Origin: Haematococcus lacustris
Lineage: Eukaryota > Chlorophyta > Chlorophyceae > Chlamydomonadales > Haematococcaceae
Direction: 5' to 3'
Length of the DNA: 64,000 nucleotides
Assembly (NCBI GenBank): GCA_030144725.1
Contig: JASKMD010000009.1
Coordinates: forward strand, 2,168,189 to 2,232,188
Shown here in pieces: positions 52,758 to 63,525 of the stretch (position 1 is the stretch's first letter; every line of letters starts with the position of its first letter). The notes below the pieces were generated by a model, which saw only the letters and a list, made by a program, of their open reading frames with translations, made no database searches and was not told where the DNA came from. Both the position numbers and the translations under genes were made by a program.

Positions 52758-55700
52758 CAGGGGCTAGCGGGTGGGCTGGGGGAAGGTGGCGGGCTAGGAG
52801 AGCAGCAGGGCGGGCGGGAGCAAGGTGGGGAGCAGGAGCCGGAGGTGGTCATCCCAGCTGTCCGAGCGGGGGTGCCAGTGCGCCACCTGGGGGTCGGCAA
52901 CAGCACCGGCAGCAGCAGCACCAACAGCAGCAGTAGCAGCAGCAGCAGCAGCAACAGTAGCGGGTTGGGGCTGGGGTTGGGGCTGGGGCTGAGGCTGGGG
53001 CTGGGGCTGGGGCTGGGGCTGGGGCTGGGGCTGGGGCTGGGGCTGGGGCTGGGGCTGGGGCTGGGGCTGGGGCTGGGGCTGGGGCTGGGGCTGGGGCTGG
53101 GGCTGGGGCTGGGGCTGGGGCTGGGGCTTCTCCGATGGTTTTGGATCGCCCTCGCCTTACCCGACCCTTGCTCTCTAGCCTTTTCCCAACGCCCACCACC
53201 TTCCAGCCCAGCGCCCAGGGCGCTTTTGTGTCCCGAGCGCATGCGCCTTGCTCTGTCCCGCCCCGCGGCGTGCATCTCCCCCACATCCCTCCTCCCCCCC
53301 AGCAGCTCTCTGCCCCCCTAAACCCCCCTTGGACCGCCCCTCACCCCCTTGTTTATCCTCCCGCTGTCCATCCCGTGCCTCTTGAGGGGTCTGTTGCCAC
53401 TAACTCCTTTGCCGGTATTCCCCCATCAGCCTCTCCGCGCTCCCTTGGGCAATTGGGGCTGCTGGGTAAGGCCCTCTCTAAGGGCGCGGTGCTGGCCTCC
53501 AAGGGCAAGCTCGCTGCCCGTATGCTGAGAGATGCCACAGCTAGGGGCCTAACCGCAGCCGGGCAGTGGGTGGTGGGGAACCTTCCGCCAGCTCTCCCTC
53601 CCTTGACCCCATGGACGCCGAGGCAGCGGCCCCCACCGCCCCTTGCCGCACGGAGGTCACGGGGCCTGGCGCAGTTGCCCATCTCCCAGTCCAGGTGCTT
53701 GGTCCCTCCACCGAGCTGGGCACCCGGCTCGGCACGGTGCGGGTTGGGTCTGGTGAGCTGCAGGGTAGTCAGCCTCCCCGCTGGCTTGACACCGCCGCGA
53801 GGGCACCTCCGCGCCCCTACCCGGATGACAGGAGGGCTGGGCGGGAGGAGCGGCAGCGGGTGGCTCAGTGTAGGTCGAGGCGAGGCAACACGCAGCCAGC
53901 TACCCAGCCAGCCAGAGGGGGGCCTAGCCGGCGCCGGTATGGCATTCCCTCTTCCGGCTCCAGCTCTGAGGAGTGGGAGGCACGGCGTGCAGGTCACCAG
54001 CAAGCCGGCAGGCAGCGTGTTGCGCAGCTTGGCCATGGGTCCCCACCCGTGCGCCGCTACGGGTTGCTCAGCCCCTCTGCTAGCCTGGCCAGCTCGCTGG
54101 GGGCCTCTTGTGACAGCCCTGTAGTTGAGTCAGCAGGGCCCCGGGAGGGGAGGTTGAGAGTGCCTAAGCGGCAGCAGCCCGAGCAGGCAGCTCAGCTTGG
54201 GGAGGAGGTCGAGCAGCTCGGTCCTCTGCCCCTGCGGCCCCCGCTGGCCATCTATTCACGCGAGCCTCGGGTCCTCCTGCGCCGCCCGGGGGCCAAGTTG
54301 GCGTGCATTGAGGCCACCCCGCCCCCCCTCCCGGCCCTCCTCCTTTGCCAGGTCCGCCTCCCCTTCCCAGCCCACCCACCCTCCTCCACACACGCGCAGC
54401 CCACGCGGGGGCAAGCCAGGACTAGCCATGCAGCGCCCAGGTGTGGCCGCCAGGTTCTTGGCAGTCACCCTCGACGTGCAGGGCCTTGCCCAGCCGCACA
54501 AACTGCAGGCCCTGCTTGACTGGGCCGCTGACAGCCCGGCGCAAGTGGTGTTCCTCCAAGAGTGCCATAGGGCGGAGAGCGTGTGGCAGTGGGCAGAAGC
54601 CCACTCGGGAGCCAAGCCCGCCTGGCGGGGGCAGTGGTTTTACACCCCTGGCACCGGCAGCTCCCAAGGCTGTCTGGTTTTGGTCAAGCCCTCCACCATC
54701 CTCCAGGGGTGCACCCAGGTGCAGCTGCAGGCAGAGGGGGCCCAGGGGCGGGTGCTGCGGGTAGACGGGGAGCTCGCAGGCAGGCCGGTGTCCCTAGTGT
54801 GCGTGTACGCCCCGGCGTTGCAGGCAGAGCGGCCAGCGTTCTACGCAGAGTGCCTCCCTGCTTGCCTGCCGCCAGCCGCCGACCGCCGCCTCCTCCTCAT
54901 GGGGGGCGACTTCAACTGCATCCTAGCCCCCGTGGACAGAGTGGGCATCCCGCAGAGCTCGCAGCATGGGGAGGCCTGGGTGGGCAGCCGGGGCCAGGGG
55001 GCGGAGCAGCTGCGGCAGCTGGTCGGTGAGCGGGGGTTGGTGGACCCGTGGCGCCATCTGCACCCCTCCAAGAGAGACCTCACCCACTGCAGCGAGCATT
55101 GGCAGACGGGTGCGCGCCTCGACCGGTGGTACATCTCGGAGGAGTTGGTGCAGTGGCAGATGGACAACGCCATCCAGGGGGTGCTGCCAGTGCCCACCGA
55201 CCACCGGCCCGTGTCAGTGGCAGTGTGCCCCCCCGACCTGCCTCTCACCGTCCCCGCTCCCTGGCAGCTGCACCCCGCCCACCTTGACAACCCTGACCTG
55301 CTGGACTGCCTCAAGGACTTCCTCCAGGCAGAAGCACATCACCACGAGGCTGCGAGTCAGCTGGGGCTGCCTAGGGATGGGCACAGGGCCAGGTGGGCCC
55401 GCATCAAGCAGGGCATGGCCATGCGGGCCCAGCTCTTCCTGCGGGCCCAGCGCCGCGCGCTGCGTGACCTGCAGCAGCGCAGGGAGAAGGCGGCTGCAGT
55501 GGCCAGGGCTCACCTCGTGCGGCAGCTGGTGCGGGTGGAGCGAGAGGGGGAGGCTGAGGTGCAGGAGGCCCCGGGGCTAGATGGGCTGCCCATGGAGGTC
55601 TATGACCGGCTGTGGGTGGAGCTGGGGCGGCCGCTGCGGGCCATGTTGCGAGAGGCCCTGGCAGACACCGCTGACCCTGCCCCGCTGGCTGAGTTCCTGA

Positions 55701-56055
55701 CCGGCATCATCGCCCTCGGCCACCTCACCGACAGCTTCCCCCTTGCGTCGGGGCTGCTGCAGGGCAGCGGGGCCTCCCCGCTCTATTGGTGCATCGTGCT
55801 CCAGCCGCTGGTCAGCTACCTCAGCTCGCCCCAGCTGGCAGGCCGCATCAGCCACCCCACCATCCCCTCCAGCCCTCTGGCCATGCACAGGGCCTCCCTG
55901 ACCCCCGCGCTCCCCTCCAAGGAGTATGCGGACAACCTCACCATCGTGGTGCTCGATCGGGTCAGAGACGGGAACTGTCAATCGCTTTGTGGCAGCCTCG
56001 GACCTGCCTTAGGAACACAGCCCCAACAGCAGCCGCCTCTACCCTAGCAAGGCCA
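52758..56055 (+). mobile_element. Tandem non-autonomous LINE unit 4, cut by a Helitron
   Basis: Same 5' structure with the longest GGGGCT tract (about 52966-53127). The unit stops at GGCCA (56055), exactly where the Helitron 5' end begins; intact units read GGCCATCTGCGTGATG here. The remainder of unit 4 is not seen beyond the gap. Confidence 0.88.
54428..56047 (+). CDS. Deleted ORF2 of unit 4
   Basis: 539 codons as in the other units, with one visible substitution (GIPQSSQ for GIPQGSQ). The stop at 56045-56047 precedes the Helitron insertion, so this ORF itself is complete. Confidence 0.85.
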   Translation: MQRPGVAARFLAVTLDVQGLAQPHKLQALLDWAADSPAQVVFLQECHRAESVWQWAEAHSGAKPAWRGQWFYTPGTGSSQGCLVLVKPSTILQGCTQVQLQAEGAQGRVLRVDGELAGRPVSLVCVYAPALQAERPAFYAECLPACLPPAADRRLLLMGGDFNCILAPVDRVGIPQSSQHGEAWVGSRGQGAEQLRQLVGERGLVDPWRHLHPSKRDLTHCSEHWQTGARLDRWYISEELVQWQMDNAIQGVLPVPTDHRPVSVAVCPPDLPLTVPAPWQLHPAHLDNPDLLDCLKDFLQAEAHHHEAASQLGLPRDGHRARWARIKQGMAMRAQLFLRAQRRALRDLQQRREKAAAVARAHLVRQLVRVEREGEAEVQEAPGLDGLPMEVYDRLWVELGRPLRAMLREALADTADPAPLAEFLTGIIALGHLTDSFPLASGLLQGSGASPLYWCIVLQPLVSYLSSPQLAGRISHPTIPSSPLAMHRASLTPALPSKEYADNLTIVVLDRVRDGNCQSLCGSLGPALGTQPQQQPPLP

Positions 56056-57808
56056 TCTATCTATACTATTAAAACTGCTAGGGGGGGGGGTCGGCGGAAC
56101 GGCCTGCGATTGCGCGCACAGCCTCGCAATAATTATGTAAGGACTCCCTCCGCACAGAATCGCGAAAGATGCACTGTGCCGTGAGATCGACTTCCGATCT
56201 GCGGTTCTAACGCCCCACAAATAGTAGCTACCAGCGAACCTGGCTCAGCAAACGATGGCGATGCAGCCAGCGCAGAGATAGTTCAAAGTCGGCGGACGGT
56301 CAAAAAGTCAAACGGTTCACAGCCAAAAAGTCAAACGAGTCAGGTCCAACGATGGCTGCGGCCACATTTGGCTGCGGCTGCTGACGAGCTACAGCGTAGC
56401 CAGCTGTAATAGCCTTCTCATGCGACCCTCCTCCGTGCCACTATAACAGGCTGGATGATTGCAGTTGGCCTTCAAGCCGTGCCATGCCACGCTGTAACGA
56501 TGGGGCTTTGTACGTAGCGTACATATACGTATACGTAGCGTACCCCGAATACCAAAGGTTTGACCGTGATAGTGCAAAGGGTGCAGGCGCACAATCCACC
56601 GTAACTGCGGTGTGTCCGTAATCGCGGGTCAAATGCAAGTCGCTGCGATATGCAGCCAGCCAGCCATGACAGTCATTGCACGGGAACAACCTGATGCATA
56701 CGAGGAATGTGGCGACGAGACCCGGACATGGCAGCCGGGCAGCCGGTCAGGGTAGGGCAGCAGCAGGGCAGCCGGGCAGCCATCAGGGTAGGGCAGCAGC
56801 AGCGCATCAGGGCAGCCGGTCAGGGTAGGGAAGCAGCAGGGCAGCCGGGAAGCCGGTCATGGTAGGGCAGCAGCAGGGCAACAAGTCAGGGTAGGGCTGC
56901 AGCCGGGCAGGGTAGGGCAGCAGCAAGGCAGCCGGTCAGGGTAGGGCAGCAGCAGGGCATCAGGGCAGCCGGTCAGGGTAGGGCAGCAGCAGGGCAGCCG
57001 GGAAGCCGGTCAGGGTAGGGCAGCAGCAGGGCAGCCGGGAAGCCGGTCAGAGTAGGGCAGCAGCAGGGCAACAAGTCAGGGTAGGGCAGCAGCCGGGCAG
57101 GGTAGGGCAGCAGCAGGGCATCAGGGCAGCCGGTCAGGGTAGGGCAGCAGAAGGGCAGCAGGGCAGCCGGTCAGGGTAGGGAAGCAGCAGGGCAGCCGGG
57201 AAGCCGGTCATGGTAGGGCAGCAGCAGGGCAACAAGTCAGGGTAGGGCTGCAGCCGGGCAGGGTAGGGCAGCAGCAAGGCAGCCGGTCAGGGTAGGGCAG
57301 CAGCAGGGCATCAGGGCAGCCGGTCAGGGTAGGGCAGCAGCAGGGCAGCCGGGAAGCCGGTCAGGGTAGGGCAGCAGCAGGGCATCAGGGCAGCCGGTCA
57401 GGGTAGGGCAGCAGAAGGGCAGCAGGGCAGCCGGTCAGGGTAGGGAAGCAGCAGGGCAGCCGGGAAGCCGGTCATGGTAGGGCAGCAGCAGGGCAACAAG
57501 TCAGGGTAGGGCTGCAGCCGGGCAGGGTAGGGCAGCAGCAAGGCAGCCGGTCAGGGTAGGGCAGCAGCAGGGCATCAGGGCAGCCGGTCAGGGTAGGGCA
57601 GCAGCAGGGCAGCCGGGAAGCCGGTCAGGGTAGGGCAGCAGCAGGGCAGCCGGGAAGCCGGTCATGGTAGGGCAGCAGCAGGGCAACAAGTCAGGGTAGG
57701 GCTGCAGCCGGGCAGGGTAGGGCAGCAGCAAGGCAGCCGGTCAGGGTAGGGCAGCAGCAGGGCATCAGGGCAGCCGGTCAGGGTAGGGCAGCAGCAGGGC
57801 AGCCGGGA
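56056..57808 (+). mobile_element. Helitron copy 2, 5' part
   Basis: After the A of GGCCA comes TCTATCTATACTATT, the Helitron 5' end with an extra TCTA compared with copy 1. About 620 bp then match 10869-11510 closely (shared GGTCGGCGGAACGGCCTGCG and onward) with small indels. The minisatellite begins near 56730 and runs into the N gap. The 3' end is not in the assembled sequence. Confidence 0.82.
56730..57808. repeat. GGTAGGGCAGCAGC minisatellite, second array
   Basis: Same units as 11513-13668, with a visible higher-order period of roughly 290-310 bp (the GGTCATGGTAGGGCAGCAGC / CAACAAGTCAGG / GCTGCAGCCGG block recurs near 56855, 57205, 57470 and 57660). Confidence 0.88.
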
Positions 57809-58308
57809 NNNNNNNNNNNNNNNNNNNNNNNNNNNNNNNNNNNNNNNNNNNNNNNNNNNNNNNNNNNNNNNNNNNNNNNNNNNNNNNNNNNNNNNNNNNN
57901 NNNNNNNNNNNNNNNNNNNNNNNNNNNNNNNNNNNNNNNNNNNNNNNNNNNNNNNNNNNNNNNNNNNNNNNNNNNNNNNNNNNNNNNNNNNNNNNNNNNN
58001 NNNNNNNNNNNNNNNNNNNNNNNNNNNNNNNNNNNNNNNNNNNNNNNNNNNNNNNNNNNNNNNNNNNNNNNNNNNNNNNNNNNNNNNNNNNNNNNNNNNN
58101 NNNNNNNNNNNNNNNNNNNNNNNNNNNNNNNNNNNNNNNNNNNNNNNNNNNNNNNNNNNNNNNNNNNNNNNNNNNNNNNNNNNNNNNNNNNNNNNNNNNN
58201 NNNNNNNNNNNNNNNNNNNNNNNNNNNNNNNNNNNNNNNNNNNNNNNNNNNNNNNNNNNNNNNNNNNNNNNNNNNNNNNNNNNNNNNNNNNNNNNNNNNN
58301 NNNNNNNN
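57809..58308. other. Assembly gap, exactly 500 N
   Basis: Five hundred N's is a round placeholder, so the true gap length is unknown. It falls in the Helitron minisatellite, and the unique sequence on the right does not continue LINE unit 4. Confidence 0.98.
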
Positions 58309-58621
58309 GCCTCTGCACCTGAGTCAGCCTGCTCCTGTAACAGCGCATGCCATGTTACCTCGCCACCACTGCTGCCTGTGCCGCCGATCTTGTGCCCCAC
58401 GCTGCTCTACCCCAGCTCCTTCTGCCCCTGCCTAACGCTCATTCCCTCGGACAGGCCTTGTTCACACCTCACACCCTTGCCGCCCTTGCAATGCGCACCT
58501 TGCACTTGCAGCCATCTCTCTCCACCTCTCCCCCCACCCTCTGCTGCCTGCCACCTTCTGCCCTCCTCCTCCACAGCTTTCCTACGATGTCTGCCCCTCA
58601 CCTGCTGCCCCTCACCTGCAG
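58309..58621. other. Pyrimidine-rich, intron-like sequence
   Basis: C/T-rich DNA ending in CACCTGCAG, a good splice acceptor for the exon at 58622. No gene of its own seen. Confidence 0.4.
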
Positions 58622-59173
58622 CTGCACATCATGGCTGCTGAGGCGGACATCAAAGGGTTGCGGCTGCTGTTGGAAGGTTGGAGGGGGCCATGGTGGACAC
58701 CAAAGACAGGTGAGCTAAAGGCATGCTTAGCAGCCGGTGTGCCCAGCGCCCTCTCACCCGGTGCTCTCTGGCACACTGCAGCCTCGCAGACCCCTGGCAG
58801 ATGGCCCAACGGTGGTGCATGCATGCATGCATGGAACATACGCACATGCACTTTGGTGCACTTTGGCACAATCATCCTGTGCTGCTTATGGCCACAACGG
58901 GAACTGAAGGATAGTTTGACATGCTTTCACACAGTTGTGAATGTCAGACTGGTATGGACTGAACCTCACCATCAGGTGGACCTGTCACAAGGGTTCCTGT
59001 TGTGGTGGTGAGGAGAGCAGTTCGTATATGTGTGAACAGTATATGTGTGAGCTGCAATGACACTGACGGTGCCAAACTTTGATGGATCACAAGCTCAGCA
59101 GCGAACGTGGGCCTCCGTGGCCGCAGGTGGGGGCCACACCGCCCTGGACGAGGCGAAGCGATGTGAACGCTAG
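58622..59173 (+). CDS. Possible ankyrin-repeat exons (partial gene)
   Basis: Exon 58622-58709 (acceptor CTGCAG, donor GTGAGC) encodes LHIMAAEADIKGLRLLLEG, with the LHxAA...LLLEG spacing of an ankyrin repeat. Exon 59127-59173 (acceptor GCCGCAG) joins in phase 1 and gives GGGHTALDEAKRCER and a stop, where GxTALDxA is another ankyrin hallmark. A neighbouring frame continues PVIAYL, also repeat-like, so a frameshift or a further intron is possible. The 5' part would be in or beyond the gap. Partner and role unknown. Confidence 0.4.
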
Positions 59174-60825
59174 CCCGGTCATCGCCTACCTCGCACCGCT
59201 CATGCTCCTTGCCGCGGAGGTGAGTGAGCTGCACGGCGCACGGCCCCTAAAGCCAGCCGCATCTTGATAGTGTGACACAGCGCTGACCCTGCGAAACACT
59301 GTGGGCATTGTCGCGCCGTGGCCGCACAACGCAGGGGAAGATCCGTTGCGCCGCGAAGCCTATGGCCCCACGGCTGCAGGTACTCATGGCCACGCAGCCC
59401 GCGCTGCTGCTGACGGCGGGCTTCCCGCGGCTCTACTTGACGCCCGGGGCCTCGCAGGTGTGACCTGTCGCAAGTATAACCCGCGGCCCACTGATATGTA
59501 GGCCCTGGGTTAGAAGAGCCTGTATTCGCTGACCGCCGGACTCCGCTCAGCTTCGCGCAGTGCACGATGCGTCACATGTTCAAGGTGGTCAAGTGTTGTA
59601 CATCCTTAGTACTGCACAAAAGCGGGGTGGTCAACCACCTGCGCCACTGCGTGCCTGATGCCTGATGCCATTGCCCTGTGCATTCTAGTCCAATAAGGGC
59701 GTGCACGCGTATCACCACATGTTCAGAGGCTCTGCCTGCAGCACTTTGATATTAGAAACTGGACGCCATCCTCCATGCCCATTCCAGTTATAGCTAATGC
59801 CCCATCACTTGAAAGTAGTAAGCTGTTGGCAGCTGAATGGCCCTGTGTCTTTTCAATGACCACAGCAACACCCCACAGCACCAGCTCAGTACAAATTCAA
59901 TTGTGCATGAATGCATGGAACACAGGTACACAATATGCTACATGCTGTTCCTATGTGCTACACATGTTGCATCCTAACTTTAGCTGTGAGTGGAGGAATG
60001 GTTGGGTGGTAGGCCATGTTAGGTGGAGGCCTAGGCACACCCCCTCCCCCAATGGCGGGGCCCACAGCCTTGGGGGGTTGTGTATGGCAGCATGCACTTC
60101 TCAGAACATATCGAGTACTGTGGTTTGCTTGACATGCATCGGTGATGATGTAAAATGACCTCTTCTGCGTTAAGGTATGCCACGATGACATGGTTGCCTA
60201 GCCTCTAGCCCCCAATAGAGCGTGACCCGGAATGTTAAACCATCTTTAACCATCTTTAACCAAGGGGAAAAGTTTAACCAATCTTTAACACAACCGCCAT
60301 GGTCGCACTCCGTAGCCGTGATGGAAGGCGAAGCAACCGCGATGGCTAATGGCTACACTCCGACCCCTACTGCGGCTCTTGTCGGTGCATGTCTCAACAT
60401 GCGCATCGGAACGCACATCAGCCCGAGCAGCCCGCTAGCCTCGCGCTGGTGAGCTGCACCGCTCTGCGAAAGAGTCGCTGTAAAACTCTTAAAGATCAGT
60501 AAGATCGGGGGTAACCAACTGGTCGGCTTACTATCGCCAAACCCCAATTGCACTCCGGGTCGTCATGGTGTTAGGCTGGACTGGACTTAAAGGCCCAAAA
60601 CATCAGGAAGTTAGTTTAACCAGTCGCGCTCTAGCCCCAAAGGCCTGAACACATGCGACATGCATTTCACTGCACTAACTTTTCAACTGCAAACGTTTGG
60701 TGATTGTCAAGAGGAGTGGAGTGAGCGCGGCAGGTGTCGGTGCGGAGTCGACAGTCCTTGCGCCGATCACGATCATTCTATTGGCGAACCTGCACCCTCA
60801 CTCCACCTTCCATATGCGCATAAAG
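59174..60825. other. Intergenic sequence, no confident gene
   Basis: A short acceptor-preceded frame at 59391-59463 (VLMATQPALLLTAGFP) might be another exon. Around 60229-60295 CCATCTTTAACC-like motifs repeat. Nothing else is supported. Confidence 0.45.
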
Positions 60826-60830
60826 TTACA
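60826..60830 (-). terminator. Candidate TGTAA poly(A) signal of the protease gene
   Basis: On the minus strand TGTAA lies 108 bases after the stop codon of the C-terminal peptidase gene, a reasonable 3' UTR length for a green alga. Confidence 0.5.
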
Positions 60831-60937
60831 AGCTTTGCAACAAGCGCATGTAGGTTGTGTCTGTCGCAAGCTCCACAATGGTAGCCAGTCTCAGTCACGG
60901 TCACTCTTCCTTGCGCTGACGGCGCGCCGGACCCACG

Positions 60938-61729
60938 TCAGTTGTACAGCCGCGAGGCTCCGGGCACGCTGGCCACCTGGCTCTGCGTCATGCCCATCAT
61001 GCATGCATTTAATCGTTGTGCCGCCAACGTCTGGCTGGGTCGCGTCGCGAAGTCCGGTTCAATGCCGGACCGGTCGATGTCGGTCCGGTTGGGCGTGAGG
61101 TACTTGCCCACCTGCAACGCGCAAGCCCCTCATCGCTTGTATCCAGCAAGTTTATTCGCAGCGTGTCGCATCGCCAACTTGTCGCTTTCCCCCCATGCTG
61201 CCGACACCAGCCTGATGTGCCTGTGCCTGATGAGCATTGAAAGCAGTGACATTCACCTCGCGGCGTTGAGACCATCCCCGTGGTGCTGCCCTAGCCAGCC
61301 CAGCCCAGCTGCAAACTTAGCAACACACTCACCGTCAGCACCAGGCCGGAACCATCGGACAGCTCGTACACACTTTGTATGAGGCCCTTGCCAAACGTCC
61401 TTCCCCCTGGACATGGGACAACTCCCATCAAGTCTTAGGTCACACATCGAACATATTCTGACCCAGGCATTCCTACATAACCTGCCCGCCCCGCCCCGCC
61501 CCGCCCCACCCCGCCCCGCCCCGCCCCGTCCCACCCCGCCCGCTCCAGCCTCCAGCTGAGTGAAAGCCCTCACCGACGAGGACTGCCCTGCAGTTGTCAT
61601 GCAACGCGCCTGCCACGATTTCACTGGCGCTTGCGGTGCGCTCGTTGACCAGCACCTGGAGACCGGCAGGCCAGGGGCAGACTGGCGCGTGCCATGAGGT
61701 CAGTTTGACTGGATGTGACAGGATGACTG

Positions 61730-61770
<41 letters not shown>

Positions 61771-63473
61771 CAGCAGGAGGGCAGCAGCAGGAGGCAGCAG
61801 CAGGAGCAGCAGCAGGAGAGCAGCAGGAGCAGCAGGAGGAGGCAGCAGGAGCAGCAGGAGGAGCAGCAGGAGGAGGCAGCAGGAGGAGCAGCAGGAGGAG
61901 CAGCAGGAGGAGGCAGCAGGAGGGGCAGCAGGAGGAGGCAGCAGAGCAGCAGGGCAGCAGGGAGGGAAGGCAGCAGAGCAGCAGGGCAGCAGGGCAGGAG
62001 GTAGGTAGGTGGGATGGGTGTTGCCTCAGCAGGCACGGACCAGCAGGGGCAGGCGGGTCAAGGCCGGGCCGGTGGCTCGCGGTGTCGAGGAGGAGGGGGC
62101 TCGACTCTCAGTGAACACAATGGGCTGGTCGCCTGCGCGGAACAGGGCCAGGAGCAGGAAGTGGGCCACTGAGCTGAAGAATGGTAGGGGATGAGGGTCA
62201 GGGTCAGGGTCAGGGTCAGGGCTGTAGGGGTGAGGCTAAACGTCTAGCGGCAGCATCATTACCTTCCAGGAACAGGCGAGCCACCTCCAAGCCCTCTGAC
62301 ACCAGGCCGCCCCGGTTGTCCCTCAGGTCCAGCACCAGCGACTGCACCCCACACACGGCGCCAGCAGCAGCAACAGTGAGCGGCACACCAGCAACAGCGC
62401 CACTCATCAACAACAAGCAGCATTCCAGTGTCAACATCATGGTGCTGTCCAGTCTTTGCCAGACAACACCCAAAACTGAAGTGCCACACAGTGTGGACAA
62501 GACACGACCCGACAGCCACAATATGCCGGATCAGAGGTGGGGTTCCCAGGCGAAAGGCTGTACTGTATGCGGCATTCCCAGGAAGTCACACCATCACACC
62601 CATCATCATCACATTATCACTCCCATCATCATCTGCCAGCTGCCCTGCTCCCTTCACCTGCTGCCCCCTCCCCCCTCCCCTGCCTCCCCTACCTCCCCCC
62701 TGCCTCCCCTCCCCTGCCTCCCCTCCCACCTGTGCTCCCAGCTGCTCCAGCTTGCGTATTGTCTGGGCCAAGTCGCGCTGCGCCCGGGCATTGAAGGCCG
62801 ACAGCCGCATCTCACCGGTCATGGTGCCTCCAGCCTGATGGGATCAGGGGCAGCAGCAGCAGCAGGGGGAGGGGGAGGCATGATAGAGGGTAAGGAAGAT
62901 AGAAAGTGGGAGGGGGAGGGGGAGGGGGAGGGGGAGGGGGAGGGGGAGGGGGAGGGGGAGGGGGAGGGGGAGGGGGAGGGGGAGGGGGAGGGGGGAGGGG
63001 GAGGGGGAGGGGGAGGGGGAGGGGGAGGGGAGGGGCCACTCACGGCTGTGAGGCTGGCAGTGACGGGTGAGTCCAGGCGCTGCACAGGCCGAGCAATGCT
63101 GAGGCTTCGAGGTGGACGTCCCTCCTCCCAGCTGACCACCTGCACCCCCAATGATTGTGGTGTGAGACAGCAGCCACCTGCCTGGCAGCTACCAGCAGCT
63201 GACCCTACACACTCCCAGCCTGTTATGACATGTGCTAGGAGCTTGTGCTGAACACACTGCTGCAATGCACCCCCCCCCTCGCACCCCCCCCCCCATCCCC
63301 CCCCTCACACACTACCACGCCTGGCCCCCCGACACACTGCCTGCCACCCTCCCCCCACCCCCCCCCCTCAACGCCTGCCGCACCCCACCTGTAGCTCCAC
63401 TGTACTGCTGCGTGGCCCTTGCTCCCCCTCAGCTTGGCCAGCAATCCAGCTGGACACCTGGCAGGCAGGCGGG

Positions 63474-63525
<52 letters not shown>

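Noticed and set aside
57662..58400. ORFs spanning the N gap on the minus strand
   Set aside because: Most of their length is undetermined sequence; nothing can be said.
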